Source: Chrysomallon squamiferum
Taxonomy: Eukaryota; Mollusca; Gastropoda; Neomphalida; Peltospiridae
Direction of reading: 5' to 3'
NCBI GenBank assembly: GCA_012295275.1
Contig: CM022672.1
Location: 10,923,904 to 10,987,903 of the forward strand
DNA length: 64,000 nucleotides
Of the stretch, positions 45,429 to 60,500 are shown in pieces. A program made the translations under genes and the position numbers. The notes beneath the pieces are model-generated. The model saw only the letters and a program-made list of their open reading frames with translations, was not told where the DNA came from and did no database searches. Within the stretch, counting starts at the first letter, position 1. Every line of letters starts with the position of its first letter.

Positions 45429-48400
45429 TAATTATAATAAAAAATGGTACTGTTCCCATTTTAAGAAAGTCGAATACAAATGGTAGATTCTCAGTCAGTA
45501 ATAAAAAAAAAAATTGTACATTACTTACAGAACATGTTATATTATGTATGAATTATAAAATTTTATTATCCAATAGATTATTAAAAAACAAACAAAAAAA
45601 AAAAAATAAAAAAAAATACTACTATTAATATTAAAACAAAAAGCTTTTTCTTAAGTTAGAATAACCTTACAATGTCTATTTTGTACAGGTTATTACTAAC
45701 AGGTCTCAGTTTCATTTTCATATAGTATTATAATTTGCACACTTTAATACAGAAAACACACACAAAAAAAAAAAAAAGGCAAGAAAATTATAATACAATT
45801 TTTTTGTTTTTGTTTCTTGCTACATGTCCAATTTACTTTGTTCAACATCCAGTAACTTGGTAAATTTCTACTGATTTCAGTAATTCTCTGGTTAAAAAAG
45901 TATATAAAACCCAGCATACTACATGAGTAATACTCAATGTTAGTAAATAATATGATAATACACACATAATATTGATTTTAAACTTGTTGAAACTTTGTGG
46001 ACCAATTCAGCTGCCATAATGTGCAAATTGTTTTTGTTTTTTTAAAAAGATGTGGTTATTTCATAATGGTTTTTCTAAATGACATTAAGATTTTGTTACA
46101 TGTGTTTAAAACAAACAACCCCCGCCCAAATACAATGTAAGCAGACAAGAAGACTGTAAAAAAAAAAAAAAAAAAAGAAACTCAGTAAAATGTTCATAAA
46201 TGTTATTGCTGTATTTTGAAACTGGATGTGTTAAATATATTATACAAATTATTTTAAGAAAAACAAAACAAAATTATCTGACATTCAAAAAGACTTGTTA
46301 TATTTTTAGCTATGTCTATGTATGCATACACACATATATATTAGTTGACTACATACATGTATGTTTTATGTAAAATTTCAGTATTTATAATAAAACATTC
46401 AAATTCTGGTCTCATAAAATATAAAACCATGTGGATTAATCCAATTCCAAGATCTGAGGACAAACTATTTAACATCAAGGTAAAACTGTTGCAAGGAAAC
46501 ATGGCACAATGAACTGTAAATTCATTAGCTGATTTATTTCTTAAAAACCTTTGTTTATTGCGTGAACCAACATTTTAACAATACTACTCTCTCCATAATG
46601 TTCACAAGGAATTTAACTAATGGTAGACATTATTGTGTAAAGCTGCATTTATCAAAACAGAATTAAATTGATGTATCAAAAGGAGACTTTATAACAAATA
46701 AATACAAAACCATATATATTTGCTAACACATTGTTTTAAACAATTTTTACACATAAACAATTACCTTCATCATTGTTGAACAAATGAATCAAAGAACAGT
46801 AACTAAAATGATTCTTGTTTCTCCAAATTTTTAAAATATGATATATTTAATTTTTTATTTAATTTTGCTCCATCAATATGGTTGATTAATTTGTGATACA
46901 TTTTTGTTATCTATAAATTATAAAATATAATGTTTTATTATCTGCATTTTCTTGGCTAATGATGAAGAAAGATATATAATTGTAGTTTTTAATAAACCAT
47001 ACACTGCTATGTATAATTAAATATATTTAAAATAAAAATATTGCAGTAATTTATCTAGAAATGCATACTGTTTTCATTTGCTAACATATCAGATTAAAAC
47101 TATAAAATAATAGTCAACTGAAAACAATATTTGTTATTAATTTTAGACTTATTTTTAAAGATATTTTTTCCAGTCTAAGCATTCCTGAAATTAACTTCAG
47201 AGGTGTCTGAATGGTTATTCATAAATAAAATATTTTTGGTATCTTTTATAAATATTACCTATACTGAATCTGATTGTCTATTTTTAAAAATGATTCTTGA
47301 CAACCAAATAATCAACTAGTCTAAATATCTAATTGTTCAATTCTAAAAGTAGTTCTTTAAAAGGAAAATATAACTAAAGCTTGAAAAAAAAAAAGGTTAA
47401 AAAAACATTTACTTTAAAAATTTTAATGCTACTGCAGTGAAATATCACTGATACAAAAATAACAAGAAGAAATGATTTTTGCACATTTCCCAACTTAAAA
47501 TGATCCTTTAATCTCCAAAGAGTCCAAAATATTTAATCCCACAGGTTTCACAGAAACTATTGAATTTTTAATATCTATTTTTTTTCCTTTTCCAATACAT
47601 ATACAAATATCTGATTAATTTCAGAATGATTTTGTAAGCATAAAAGCCAATATATTATTAACTGGCACAAACGCTTTAAAACAAAACATTTTGCCCAAAG
47701 TTTATGAAGCAAATATCTCTTTCATATAAACAAGATGGAGTTAAAATATTATTCTAAATATGAAAAGTCCTGTGAAGTGAAGATAAAATACAAGAAGCTG
47801 TAACAGGTAATGAGAAAATCACTAGGTTTCACTAACAATCAAACCGTATTTCATTTTAATCAGATGATACATTAACCAATAAAGTCAGTGTCATGTCAAA
47901 TACAATAAAAGTTTATGAACTGACTTGTTAATATTTCCTTTTTCTTGATTCATCAAACTCTAGACAAATGTCCCTGTTTACTCTTCTTAATTTGCAACTG
48001 CTGCAATCTTCAAACAGCTGTTACGAACAATTTAAAAAAAAATAAAAGAAACAAAAAAGGTATTAAAAATACCATTTCCCAGTTTTGACTTTCTACAGTA
48101 TACTGATGAACTTAAAACATCTCCTGAGAAAAACTGAATTTATATATTCTCCAATATAAATCTAGCTTGTGATAAATTTCACTCTGTAACAATCACACTG
48201 TAATTAAAATGCAATAGCACTATAATATATATTTTTGTCTATGTTATATACAATTCAGTGTGCGTTACATTGAGAATACATCAAAATATTAAGAAAAATA
48301 TGAATCACAATTTGTTGTGGTAATTAACAAAAGAAGAAAAGAAAAGAAAAAAAAAAAAAATCCACCAAAGTGAGCAAAATATTTACAGATCATTCATATT

Positions 48401-49227
48401 GACAGAAATTGTTATTTAAAATGTCCTCATCTATCAAAATGTTTGTTTAAAAGTACGCTAACCAATCAGACTATATGTTACAATTTGACAATGTATTGTT
48501 CATAATGACAAAAGAGACAGAAATATCATAAACAAGTTTGCTGGCAATAATTTTAAAGATTTATATATATATAACATATCTTTTTGTCAAGGCATTGTAA
48601 TACAAATCAAACAACTGCTGCTATATATATGTATGCAAGTCAAACACTTCTCATAACTCGTTAACAAATACAAAATAGTATATTCTTTAGGTTACTGACA
48701 ACTTCAAGCAGACAAGGCTTTTTCTCACCTCAAAATGACATAAAAAAGAAAACCCTCACAAGTGTTAAACCAAACAAATGGACTATAAAAAAATGAAATC
48801 TAAATAATAATAATTGCAACCCACTACACAATATTCACACAATAAAACATGTGCAATACAACCTCTGTGTATGCAAAACTGCATCCACTACTGACGCCAT
48901 CTAACAGTGTCAAATGGTGCTCACACAATATACATTAATCTGAGAAAGCTTGTTACTCAACTACTGAAAACACATCTTCCAGAAATCTGGACGTTTATAT
49001 TATTTTTCTTCACTGAACAGAGTTGAAGCATTTCTTTGAATGGAAATCTTCGCCTGAAGAAGGATCAACAAGGTTTTAGTGCAACCTCTCTTTCAGCTGT
49101 TGCCCATTAATGGACTTTTCTCTCCATCCTTAAGATCCACTCTGCACCTCTGTTGTAACAATTTCAGCACAATTCTGCACATTATTTGTTCAAAACCGAA
49201 CCCTGGTAGGGCCATCCTGGCAATGCC
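44950..49227 (-). other. SMG7: Probable SMG7 3' UTR
   Basis: About 4.3 kb of non-coding sequence follows the SMG7 stop on the minus strand. A distal AATAAA at 44981-44976, followed after some 20-30 bases by a T-rich stretch, is a plausible end, leaving about 500 bases to the GTF3C5 start. Many earlier A/T-rich signals could give shorter forms. It includes an AAT tract at 45379-45426. Confidence 0.45.
45379..45426. repeat. (AAT)n microsatellite
   Basis: About 16 units; the poly-Tyr open frame over it on the minus strand is an artefact. Confidence 0.95.
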
Positions 49228-51558
49228 TCAGTGTGGTTCATTTTGTCGTTTCTGTTTCTGTTGCTCTAACAGACGTTCCAATGGTGAAGGAGCAGAAGCA
49301 TTCCAAATTGACTGAAATTAAAAACATGTTTTACTGGTTTGAATTGACAAATCACATTTCAGAAAATATTTAAACTTGGAACTGAATGTATCAGCTATAT
49401 CATACAACAATTTGATCCTAAAAATAATTTATCATTCTTATTTTTTTCTTTCAATCAAATCAGGTCAAGCTGATGCTTTCTCAAACTATTATCATGAAGT
49501 TTGTATAATACACGCACAAAAGTAATAATTCAGAAAAAGGTTCAGATTAGCATCAGGAAATGTTTTAAAAAACTAAATCAATTATTTGTATGCTGTTATG
49601 TCAGAGTGTCTAATTTAGTACAAGGCTGAGATACCTGGATGCTGTTTAAGTATTGATTGTTGTCGTCGTGATGCTGGTTTTCACTGGGGCCCTGAGCGCC
49701 CCAGTGTGCGTCACTGGAACTGAATCGCAGGCCGAGGTCAAAGGCCGGTGTTCCGGTCGATGCTGGCTCCAAGCTGTGTTCTGGTGAGTTGCGGATGCTG
49801 CTGGCCGCCGATGAAAACGGAGAGGAGCCCAGACCTGAAAATTATGAGTATAAGTTTTTGTTAACAAATGTACTTGTTTAAGGAAGCCTCGGTACTGTGA
49901 ATTATTAGATTTCAGTTTTGCTTAAAAATGGATGATATATGATGATACAACAGTTGACAGAAAGAGATCTTCAAACAGAAACAGGAAAAGAAAAAACTGG
50001 GTTGGCACAAAAGCACTTCACATTTTTTTGAGTGTAATTCAAGGACAACATTTAGATATTTGTACAGAGATTAGCTTAACAACACATATATAATTTTGTA
50101 TGTACGATATGTGTTTCTGTCACATTTGAACCAAAATCAGCATTAAGCTCTAACCATTTAGTAATATGTACAATACAAATGCATCTAATTCCAAAAGCTT
50201 TTGTAAAGACATCTCTTCTCAGAATATTTTTTTTGAATGAAATTGTAACAAGCCTAATATTCCTTCACTAAATGAATATAAATAATAAAATTAATTATAA
50301 TACTAAAAGTAATAATAATAATAACAACAGAAATCACAAAACTAATTAATAATGATCCCATTATAATCACAGTAATAATTAATAACAATGATATCAAAAG
50401 TAAAAACAATAACCATAATGATAATGACGAAGATAATTCTAATTAATGATGATAATGATGATGATGATGATGATGATAAAATAATAATAATCAATAATAA
50501 TAACAATAAAGAAATAAAAACAGTCATAATGACAATAATAATAAGATGTTGATGATGATGATGATAACAATAATAAATATTACTTACTTTTGGAATCACT
50601 TGCTGCTGAGATAGGAACAGCCCAGGGAGAATTGCTGAACAGAGAGTAAACTCCAGGCTGTGATGATGCCTGTGACTCTGTTTTGTTTGAACTTTCTGTC
50701 TCCCTGAAAAACACAGTGTTTCATTGTCGTTCAGTGTAACATCAAATCCACATAGATTTTTATTTATCATTCACTTAAAATATTATCTGAATTCCTGTTT
50801 TCATTAAAGATAATTCAATGTAATCCCTTGAATCCGATAGAATTAAAATGATTAACTTTTTCCTTCTATCCAAATGTCAGTCTGTTCATATATTAAATTT
50901 TAATATTACATTTTAAATTCTGTATGTATAGAATATGGAATTTAATAGTAAAATGAATCAGTAAAAAGAAGCATAAATATTCAATTATTCTAAAAAAAAT
51001 AAAAAAATAAAAATTTTGGATGCATTATCCACAATTGTGCTATATTTTCTTACCTTCTTTCTGGATAATAGCCACCAGGCTTAGGGGTTCCCTGGAACAG
51101 AAGCAAATTATTTGACATTTTAATATTTAAAAATTGAGTTTTAAGAATCCCTGTACAAAGATTTAGATAATAGATACTTAAAGTAATTACAATAATTAAT
51201 AATAATAATGATGATGATGATGATGATGATAAATAAAAATTAAAAAAAATATATCATATTCATAATTAAGGCATAAACATTTATTGTATGTACATTAATC
51301 ATTTAACAGTCTTAATTTATTTTTTACTACAAAACAACAACAAAAGTAATAATAATAATAACAGGATAAAATGTTGTAAATATTTTTTTTAAATTATACA
51401 TACTTCAGCATGTCCTTGAAAAGAGGAGTTCAGACGCTGTTCTTGAAATGATGGTCTTGGAGGCTGCAGACAGAAATATAATCCATCAGTACTGTTAGTG
51501 CACATATACACTTATAAATAAAAATCTAAACTCCAATAAAAAAATAATAGATTAAAAA

Positions 51559-51598
<40 letters not shown>

Positions 51599-54500
51599 TC
51601 TTTGGTAGAAGGAAAAAGTTAGAGAATATCTTGCATTACTGAAGACAATTCAAACTTATAAATAAATTTGAACACCTTTTTTTTTTTTTTTTTTTTTTTT
51701 TAGATAAAACAAAGAATTGAAAACAGTAAAACAGAAAAAAATGAAAACTGCTCTTCACCTGTATTGCCAGTGGGCTGAATCCCAAAAACATATTTAGATG
51801 TGACTGGCTGTCAGTGCTTGATGGAGGCGGGGTCTGTTTGAAAGAGGGTGGAGCCATCGGACTGCCTTGATTGGACATTCCTCCAAATCCTGCTGAACCA
51901 CCAAGAACTGGGATTCCTGTTTTCAGAGCAGACATCTGATTTGGCTGTTTGTCTTTTGGTGATGTCTGTGCACGTTCGGTTCCAGGGGCCTGCTGGAAAT
52001 GAGGATGATGCAGAGGTGGAGGTTGTTGTTTTATCTGGGAGCTGAGACCTTGCTGTTGTTGTTGACTGGATTTTACAAACTGCTGCTGCTGAGCATTCAG
52101 CTGATTGGTCAGTGCCATGGCTGCCATGACCTGACTGGGTGACAGACTGTTTAGAGGCAGCGTTGGTGGAGGCTGTCTCATCATAGCTGCTCTCATTTGC
52201 TGCTGGGCAGCTGATGTCATCTGTCCAGTTTGACTGTCTGGAGATGTCACCTGTGAACCAAGCAATGGGCCTGGTATTGAAGAGGATATTTGGAAAGGAT
52301 CGCTCTGTGAGAAAACAGGTGGCTGAATCATGAACGATGGGCACTGGGGCAAGCTTTGAGGAGATATTCCATGACCCATACTTCCACTGGGAGAGGTTCG
52401 TGCTGGGTTTGACTGATTAGCTGGAGAAAGTCTTGGACCTTTATTGCTGGGGGCCACCCCATGACTTTGACCTCCAGGAGTCATTCGGGGTGGCAGCTGA
52501 GCTTGGCTGGAATTCTGGCCAGGATACACCATGTGTTGCTGTGGTGTGGGGCCATTAGCTTGAGGTGGAGCAATGTAACCTGAAAATGGAGGTGGTGGTT
52601 GCTGAATAGCGGATCCATTGAATCTCATCTGCGATGATGCAATGGCAGAGGTCTTGGGATGTTTCAGTTTCATGAACTGTGGTTCGTTTGTAGGAATACC
52701 TAGAAAATACTTGGGAGAAGTCTGGCTGGTTATCTGCGACTGTGGAATATTTCTGTCTATGCCAAACAGAGAAGGATTATCCTGAAAACAGTAACAATAT
52801 AATTAAAACATACCAATGTGATTAATACATTTACTTGCAATCATGCTGTAAATCTTTGGCACTAAATATATATCAGGTGTGCAAAAATTCTGTTTTTATA
52901 TATTTACACACATCACCCCATTACCTAAGAGAAAAAATAAAAGATTTCAAGAATTTTATAAAAATGTATTAATTATAATTCAACATTGATTTTTTTATGC
53001 TATTTTAATAAAGAAATTTACTATTAATTTTTATTTTCAGGCTCGAACTTGTTACATTTTAATGCCACATGATCAAACACGTATTCTCAAAAATTTAATT
53101 ACATATAAATCTGTATGAATAATATGACATATTGCTCCAGCTGAAGTTAAAACTTACCATGATTTTAACAGGATTTCCTATTTCACTATTGGCAGCATCC
53201 TTCTGTTCCTGTTTTAGTATAATAGCCTAAAGATAAAAAAAAAAAAAAAACATTATATGTGTCTGTGTGCATGTGTTTGTATGTGTATATTAATATATAT
53301 ATCTGAAAATTAATTTTGATCAAAGGAAATAAGGAAAAATTTACATAAATATTTACTAATGGCAGCCATACAAAAAGACTGATACATTTTTACATCTTTG
53401 CCAAAAAAAATATAAGTAAGATTTATTCCATGGATGGTTGATCTATTAACTACTTCACAGTTCATTAATAGTTAAAATATAAACAATGACTCCAAAACAC
53501 AGCTTAATGACAAGAAATGAAAAATAATGGCATCATCAAAGGTATTTTAAAAAATGTCAAATATAATCACCTGCATTGCAACATTTTGTCTTCCAAACTT
53601 CTTTTCTGGAGTAACGGTATCTGCTAGGACAAAAGAGATGATAAACTGAGAATAAGGATATTTGTTTTTTTCCTTTTATTTTCTCAATTTTACCTTTGCA
53701 TCATACCATTTATTATTAATTATTTTGTATTTTAAGATCAAATAAAAACATTTTAAACAAATTTCAGGATTTTATTTTTATTACATATAACAAGTTTAAA
53801 CTCAGATAATCTTATAACATGAAACAGTTTGTTTTTTCAAACATTGTGAATGAAAAAACCATTAACCCAATTATAAAAATAAATGATTATTTCAAAACAT
53901 ATATTATTTTTTGTGTGTTATGTTTCAATTATTTGAGACCTGACTCTCATTCCAAAAACCTCTCTTGAATATAATATAAAAAAAAAATTAAAAAAAAGAA
54001 AGAGGAAGAGAATTTTTATTATGTGTAAATAAGAAAAACCTTTGTTCTGAATTCCAGGAGCAGTGAACTGAAGGTTTCCAGATTTCAGTGTTGTACATGA
54101 GAACAGATTGGAGCTGAAACATGAAAATATATAATGAAATTTTTACAAAACTCTGATCAGTGAAGAAATGAATAAACATTTTATATTTGATTTATAATCG
54201 TTAATAAGTGACAAACAAATTTAGTTTTAAGAGATGAAAAAAACAGCAATTCTATTATATAATAGGAAAGAATTTTACGTTTATCCTTCCTATAGACAGA
54301 ACAATACACTGATAAGCTGAGAAATTAATGCAATATTGGTTAATTTTCAATTAACCCTCTTGGTGCCAAATTTTAGGATTAAAACATATTTCCCAGCACC
54401 AAGTATTTTTATTAAAATGACCTCAGTGAAATATTAGAGCTGAACTTATACTAGTTTGTTGTATCAAGAAATCTTGCCAATAGTTCTTTTCTAGCATGAT

Positions 54501-57500
54501 GAGATATCTCACCAAAGTTGTCGTTTAGCAGTTTTATATAACTTTTTTTTTTTACCAAATACATTAAGAGTGCTTCAAATATAGTAATTACAGTGTTAAA
54601 GAGAATTAATATTTTAATTTTCAGCACCTGGAAAATTCCATGGCCAACCATTTTCCATGTTCAATAAGACGCTGATACCTGAGATGAACTTCGACTGAAG
54701 GTGGCAAGTTGTCCACTGAGACACGACTGAAGCTGTAATTACTGATAATGAAAACAGAAATATGCAGATATTAAATTATGAGTTTTAGGTGAGTTTGGTG
54801 TTTCTAGTTTAGTAATTGTACTAAAAATCCTATATTTATCTGTGGGATATTTCTGTCTACCCCAAACAGAGGAGGATTCTCAGCAACTTTAAATTCAAAT
54901 TTAAAAAACAACAACAAAAACTCCATCTGCTTGCATATTATTTCACTTAAAATTAAAAAGCTAAATTTTTAATAACAGTAGAAGCAGATAAACAATGATT
55001 TTAAAATATAAGGTGTGATTATGATTTTATCATTTATTACCAGTGTGCTTTTTCAATTGGTTGAAAACATCTGACTTCACAGTCCTCAGGAAGGGGTGCA
55101 TCTTCGTCTGAAAACAAAGAAAATGAAGAATTAATTTAAAATGTAGTTCATTCAAAAACAAACTTGTTTTGAGATAATTTATCATTAACACACAATAAAA
55201 TTCAGATCTGTATTGAAACAATTTATCATCAACAACACATTATTAAAATTCAGATTTGTATCAAAATAATCTATCATTAATAACACACTATGACACTTGT
55301 TTAGTATTTTAAAAATAATCTACAGCACCTGAAATATGACTAAATGTTTATTCTGAAAGGTTTATGTGGCAAATGATGGTGAAGACATAAAAATAAATAA
55401 ATAAATAAGTAAACAAACAAACAAACAAACAAACAAGTAAATAAATAATTTATTTACATTTGACAGAATCTGGAGTGTTTTCCTTGTTGGATAAAGTCTG
55501 CAGGTTATTGAGCAGCTTGGCAAGACTAGTCCAGAATCTGAAATACACACACAAAACATGCTATAAACTACTATCTACTGAAACAACAACAGAAATATTA
55601 TAAATCATTTTTTTTTTCCAATTCTCAAAATTTAAATCTGGCACACTAAAAATCAATTAAATTACATTTAATTTAAAATTAAATCATACTGCCACAATCT
55701 GATATTCCTGAAGGAAACATATTGTTGAATAAATGCTTAACAAAAACATAGTCTGTATAGTATGTGCCTATATATATGTAGATATATGTGAATATATATA
55801 TATATAAGTAGGTGTGTGTGCATCATGGAACACTACTTTTATGTTCATACGTACCCTGAATTCATAAGGACTTGTCTGTCAATGCAGTCTTTGTTAAGAT
55901 GTAGCCAGTCAAAGATGATTTTTATTGCTGGCAGAGTGAAGAATTCTCGAGCTTTGGGTTCCTGTTTTGGAGTGTTCTGTAGCAGTATGTCCAACACACA
56001 AACTGAATTATTGAAAATGCAAAATTGAGAACAAAGCTTAAAATAAAGTGTATTTTAAAATGTTAAAGAAAACTGATAATTTGTTTGTTTTTTATTCTAT
56101 AATTAGAATGATAAATTAATCAAAGCCAAGATTTTCATTCATAAAATTATATTCAGATAAAACTAGGGAATTTCGAAAACTTTATGAACTCTGTATTTCA
56201 TTTATGAATTTCATATTCTCAATAATCTTTTTATTTGAAAGTTTTATTTTAGAATGCATCAAATGCAATATTAATTTCACAAATTAATTTAAACTGACTA
56301 TCTTAATATCATCATTAAATTCATTTTTGTCCCAAACAAAAAAATAAAAATTAAAATTGCAAAATAAAAATTTCAATAATATAGAAAATAAATCAGAGAT
56401 AAAACTATATAAATATCATCATAAATGTTATCATTCAAATAAAAAAAGTTAAAAGTATGTAAAACATTTACATCTCATTAAATGAAGAAAAAAAACAGAA
56501 AAGTTGAATTTCTTCAAAATATTTCATTTCTATGTTATTACTCACTCATGAAGGAAAACATCAAATGGAAACATCTCTGCTCATCTTTGCTGACTGACTG
56601 CTGGTTGGACGAAGGACCGACACTGAGCTCTTTCTGTACGTGGTGCAGAGAAAATATCGTAATGGCAACAAACTGTATGAGAACAGTGCTGGTAAAACTC
56701 TGAGATGTCACGTGGGACGGCAAGCTACTCAACAATTTCTCTTTAAGTGAGGCAGCCTTGTTAAGATCTGGGTTGAAAAACATAAAAGAATCTTTTAAGA
56801 AAAACCTTTAACATACTCTAGGTAGAAGTAATAGTTACATGAAATGTCACATGGAATGGCTAACTACTCAATATTTTCTGTTTATACAAGGCAGCTTTAT
56901 TAACAAAAGCCCATAACACACTCTACGATGAGCTAATAGCTGTATGTACAAGTAATCCCCTGAAAAAGCCAAAACCATTAGTTACAGTTAACAAGTATTT
57001 CTGCACTTCTGATGTATTATTTTAAAGGTAATTGATCAGAATACTATCTGAACTGGTATGATCAAGTTCTCTACAAGATTTGGTCAATACTGATATAACA
57101 TGGCTGCTCTCATAATTACTAATATTAAAAGAAATAGACAATTTGTTCATTCATTAATTCATTTTTTTTTTAAACAACAGTAACTTCTAGGCAAGTATAA
57201 TATCAGATATCCAAAGAATATTAATAATATATTTATTAGAATATTATAGTTTATCAAATATTTGTATATTATATATACCTGAAGAAAGATGTACTAGGGC
57301 ATTGAACTGCAGGAAAGCATTGATCACTTCACTCATAGAAAATTTGTCTTTCAGCTCTCCACTGAAACAAAAGTGATTGCAAAATATAATTACACTTCTC
57401 AAGTGCGGCAGTAAATGGTAAAAAAAAAAAAAAAATTAAACATCAGGTTGAAATCTGCGGGCTTTTGACAAGATACTACAGTGAACTTTTGGGTTTGAAG

Positions 57501-60500
57501 CATATAACATGTGATGCCTACATAATGAGTTTATATTGATAGAATTTTATTTTTTCATTTTGATTCTCAGTTTTACTTTATTTAATTTAAACACATTAGC
57601 TGATGTTAAAAAATTAAAACAACAAAAAAAATAATGCTAATAATCATTCATAATTTATTGTTTTAAAAATGAATTATAAAAATGAATAATTTCTATAATC
57701 GTATGTAACTTACAATTATTTCTATACCTTAATTTGATTCATTAAAAAAAAAAAAAAAAAAAACCTCTTCTTTTTAAAATCAATTTTAAAAATAAATTAT
57801 CTCAATAATCATGCGTAAACTTTTAATTATTTCTGTTAATGAATTTGAAATGATGGCTGGGATTTTTTTTCTTACATGTCCTTTGTCAGCTTGGCATAGA
57901 ATTTCTCGAGGTTTGTTGCAGCCACTGGAAAAGGATGTCTGACAGCCAGACTGCGGATGTAGTAGAAAACTGTTGATAACTTGTTCCCTCTTGCGGCTTC
58001 CAAGATAGCAAGCTGATTGTAAGGCTGGCCTAAAAGTTAGAAACATAGTAGCAATGCAATGAAAGTAACAAAAAATAAATAAAGGTATAGCTAATATTTT
58101 TTATTACCCTCTTACATTAGTCTTTATAAAAATTATTTCAAATATCTAGTAAATCAAAAATATTTATTACATTTTTTAACTAATTTTTATAGAAACAAAA
58201 AAATATAATAATAATAAGAAGTTTATATATATGTTTGTGTGTGCGTTGTAGGGTCATTTGGTAAACATATTTTTTCATGTGCAGAACAAGAAACATGTAA
58301 TGTTTTATTTTATTAACTTCTTAACAATATCATTAAAAACAATTTTTTTTTTGTAAATTATGAACCTCAAAAACATGTTATAAAAAATATCTCACCATTC
58401 TGAGGAACAAGGTTTGCAGCATGTTGGTAATATGTCTGAGCCTGTTCAACCTGCTGACGATATCGAGCTGAAGCAAAAGATATAGTAAAAATCAACACAA
58501 ATTAAAATACAAATAAAATAAATATTTACAAAAGATATATTTATTTTTTCACTTTTAAACAACAGGCTAATGAACAATGAAAACAAAAATGCAATTCAAA
58601 ACAACTATGAATTAAGTCTGAATTTGTATTCATTAGTAAATAATTTTTAATTTTTTTTTTTTTGAATGTTTGGAATCACCTGGAGACTAAAAAGCTTTAC
58701 ATACCTATATCCCCTAGGTGTACAAGACAGTGCTGACAGACATACAGACATGAGCTTTTCTTAGGAGGTGTTATCCGAGTTTTCAATGGACATTTTTCTA
58801 GAAAATAATTAAAAATAAATTCTCAATAAACAAAAAAATCAGTCCAAATTAATCACACTTTAATTCAGTGGCAAATTTAATATCTGTATAAAACATACAC
58901 CAGTTTGGTCTTTGTAATTAATATCCAAGATTTCCTCTATAAAGTAATAAAATTGTTTATACATATTTTAAAAATAAGAGTATATTTGGGATTTTTTAAA
59001 CTGCACTGAATAAGGTTTATTAAACATTAAATAATCTACACTCAATTTACAAAATACAACACATAACAATTCAACAGTAATCTGGATATTCATTAATCTC
59101 TATATTTTAAAAACATCAAATAACAAAAGCAAAAATAAAATTTTAGTAAAAAATGTAAAAAATCAACAAAATATTTACCTTTCATAACACCAAAAACTGC
59201 TGATTTTCGTCGGAATGGCAAGTCTAACTTGAATGTTGTACATATTTGCTGTAAAAACTGCAAAATATTTTTGAAAGAATTACTAAAATAAAAAATCATC
59301 AACAATCTCAATTACTGGTTTTTTAATTTTCACTTCTGAAGTGTATGCCAGATGTTTTGCTTTATTACAAATTACAGAGTGTTATTTATTATTAAAAAAA
59401 TATTCAGATCTAAATATCTAATTACCTGCAGGTAGAAGCCACTGGCTGTTTCTAGAAACAGATTCAAACTGGCTTGTATTTCTCCTCGTTTGGCATTCTG
59501 AAATTATATTATTTCATTTTTTTTTTTTTTTTTTTTCTAATTTAGCAAAAATATAAAAAAAAAAAAAAAAAAAAAATAAAATAAAAAAAATAAAATAAAA
59601 TAAAATAAAATATTAATAATATTTAGCTGCTCTATTTCAATCAGATTACAAAGTGGCTGTTTCAGTACAAAACTAGCCATATTTCAATTACATTATATGC
59701 AAAGACAGATAATTATTGCATTTCCACATCTTTCTTTAAAAATAAATCCTTCTGTATTTTATATTAATAAAACTGTCATGAAAATTATTCATTACAAAGA
59801 AGGATATAAAATTACTGATTCTGAAATTGTGAGAAAAAAAAAAAATGTCTAATAAATATACAGACCTGTTTGTCTTTGGCCTGAGTTTGCAGTATATTAA
59901 TCTGGTTTTTAAATGCATGGTTCCATCTAATTTAAAAAACAGATTAAATAAAAGTAAGTTTAAAAATTTTATATAGCATTTTGTCTAAAGCATTGTCAAG
60001 AATTATATTACTGAAAGAAACAATATTAGATATTGCAGTTAATTAAATATACTCTAATAGGAACAAAAACAATATCTATTTCAACAGATAAAACAGATGT
60101 AGAAAAAATTTATTTATTTATTGATATTGCAACAAACAACACAAAACTTTTATTTTATTACTGAAAATGTCAATATTTTAAAAACTGTAAATAAAACAAT
60201 ATAAAATTTTAGAAAATTTTTCCCCGAAAGTTTAAATAAGGAAGCTTCATTATTAGTACAATGTAACAGTCACCATTATTTCTGAATAGAAGACTTCTTA
60301 TTTCAGAGTAACTGATTCTTGCTCAAATGGTTATGATAAACTGTAGAGATTTGAGTATTTAAGATAATAATAATTAGGAATATTTTCTTTATCATATTAT
60401 ATTACATAAGTAACAAATTAACAAATTATTAAAATTACTGAAACATAAAAGCATGTCTACTGGACTCAAATATTTTCAGACTTTGGAACATCTTTCAGGT

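Noticed and set aside
50342-50770. Minus-strand ORF of 142 codons with poly-Ser/Ile
   Set aside because: It mixes GAT/AAT repeat translation with an off-frame reading of SMG7 exon 22.
51811-52344. Second minus-strand ORF of 177 codons within the large SMG7 exon
   Set aside because: Alternative frame of a low-complexity exon; the frame that joins flanking exons is the other one. Dual coding is possible but nothing supports it.
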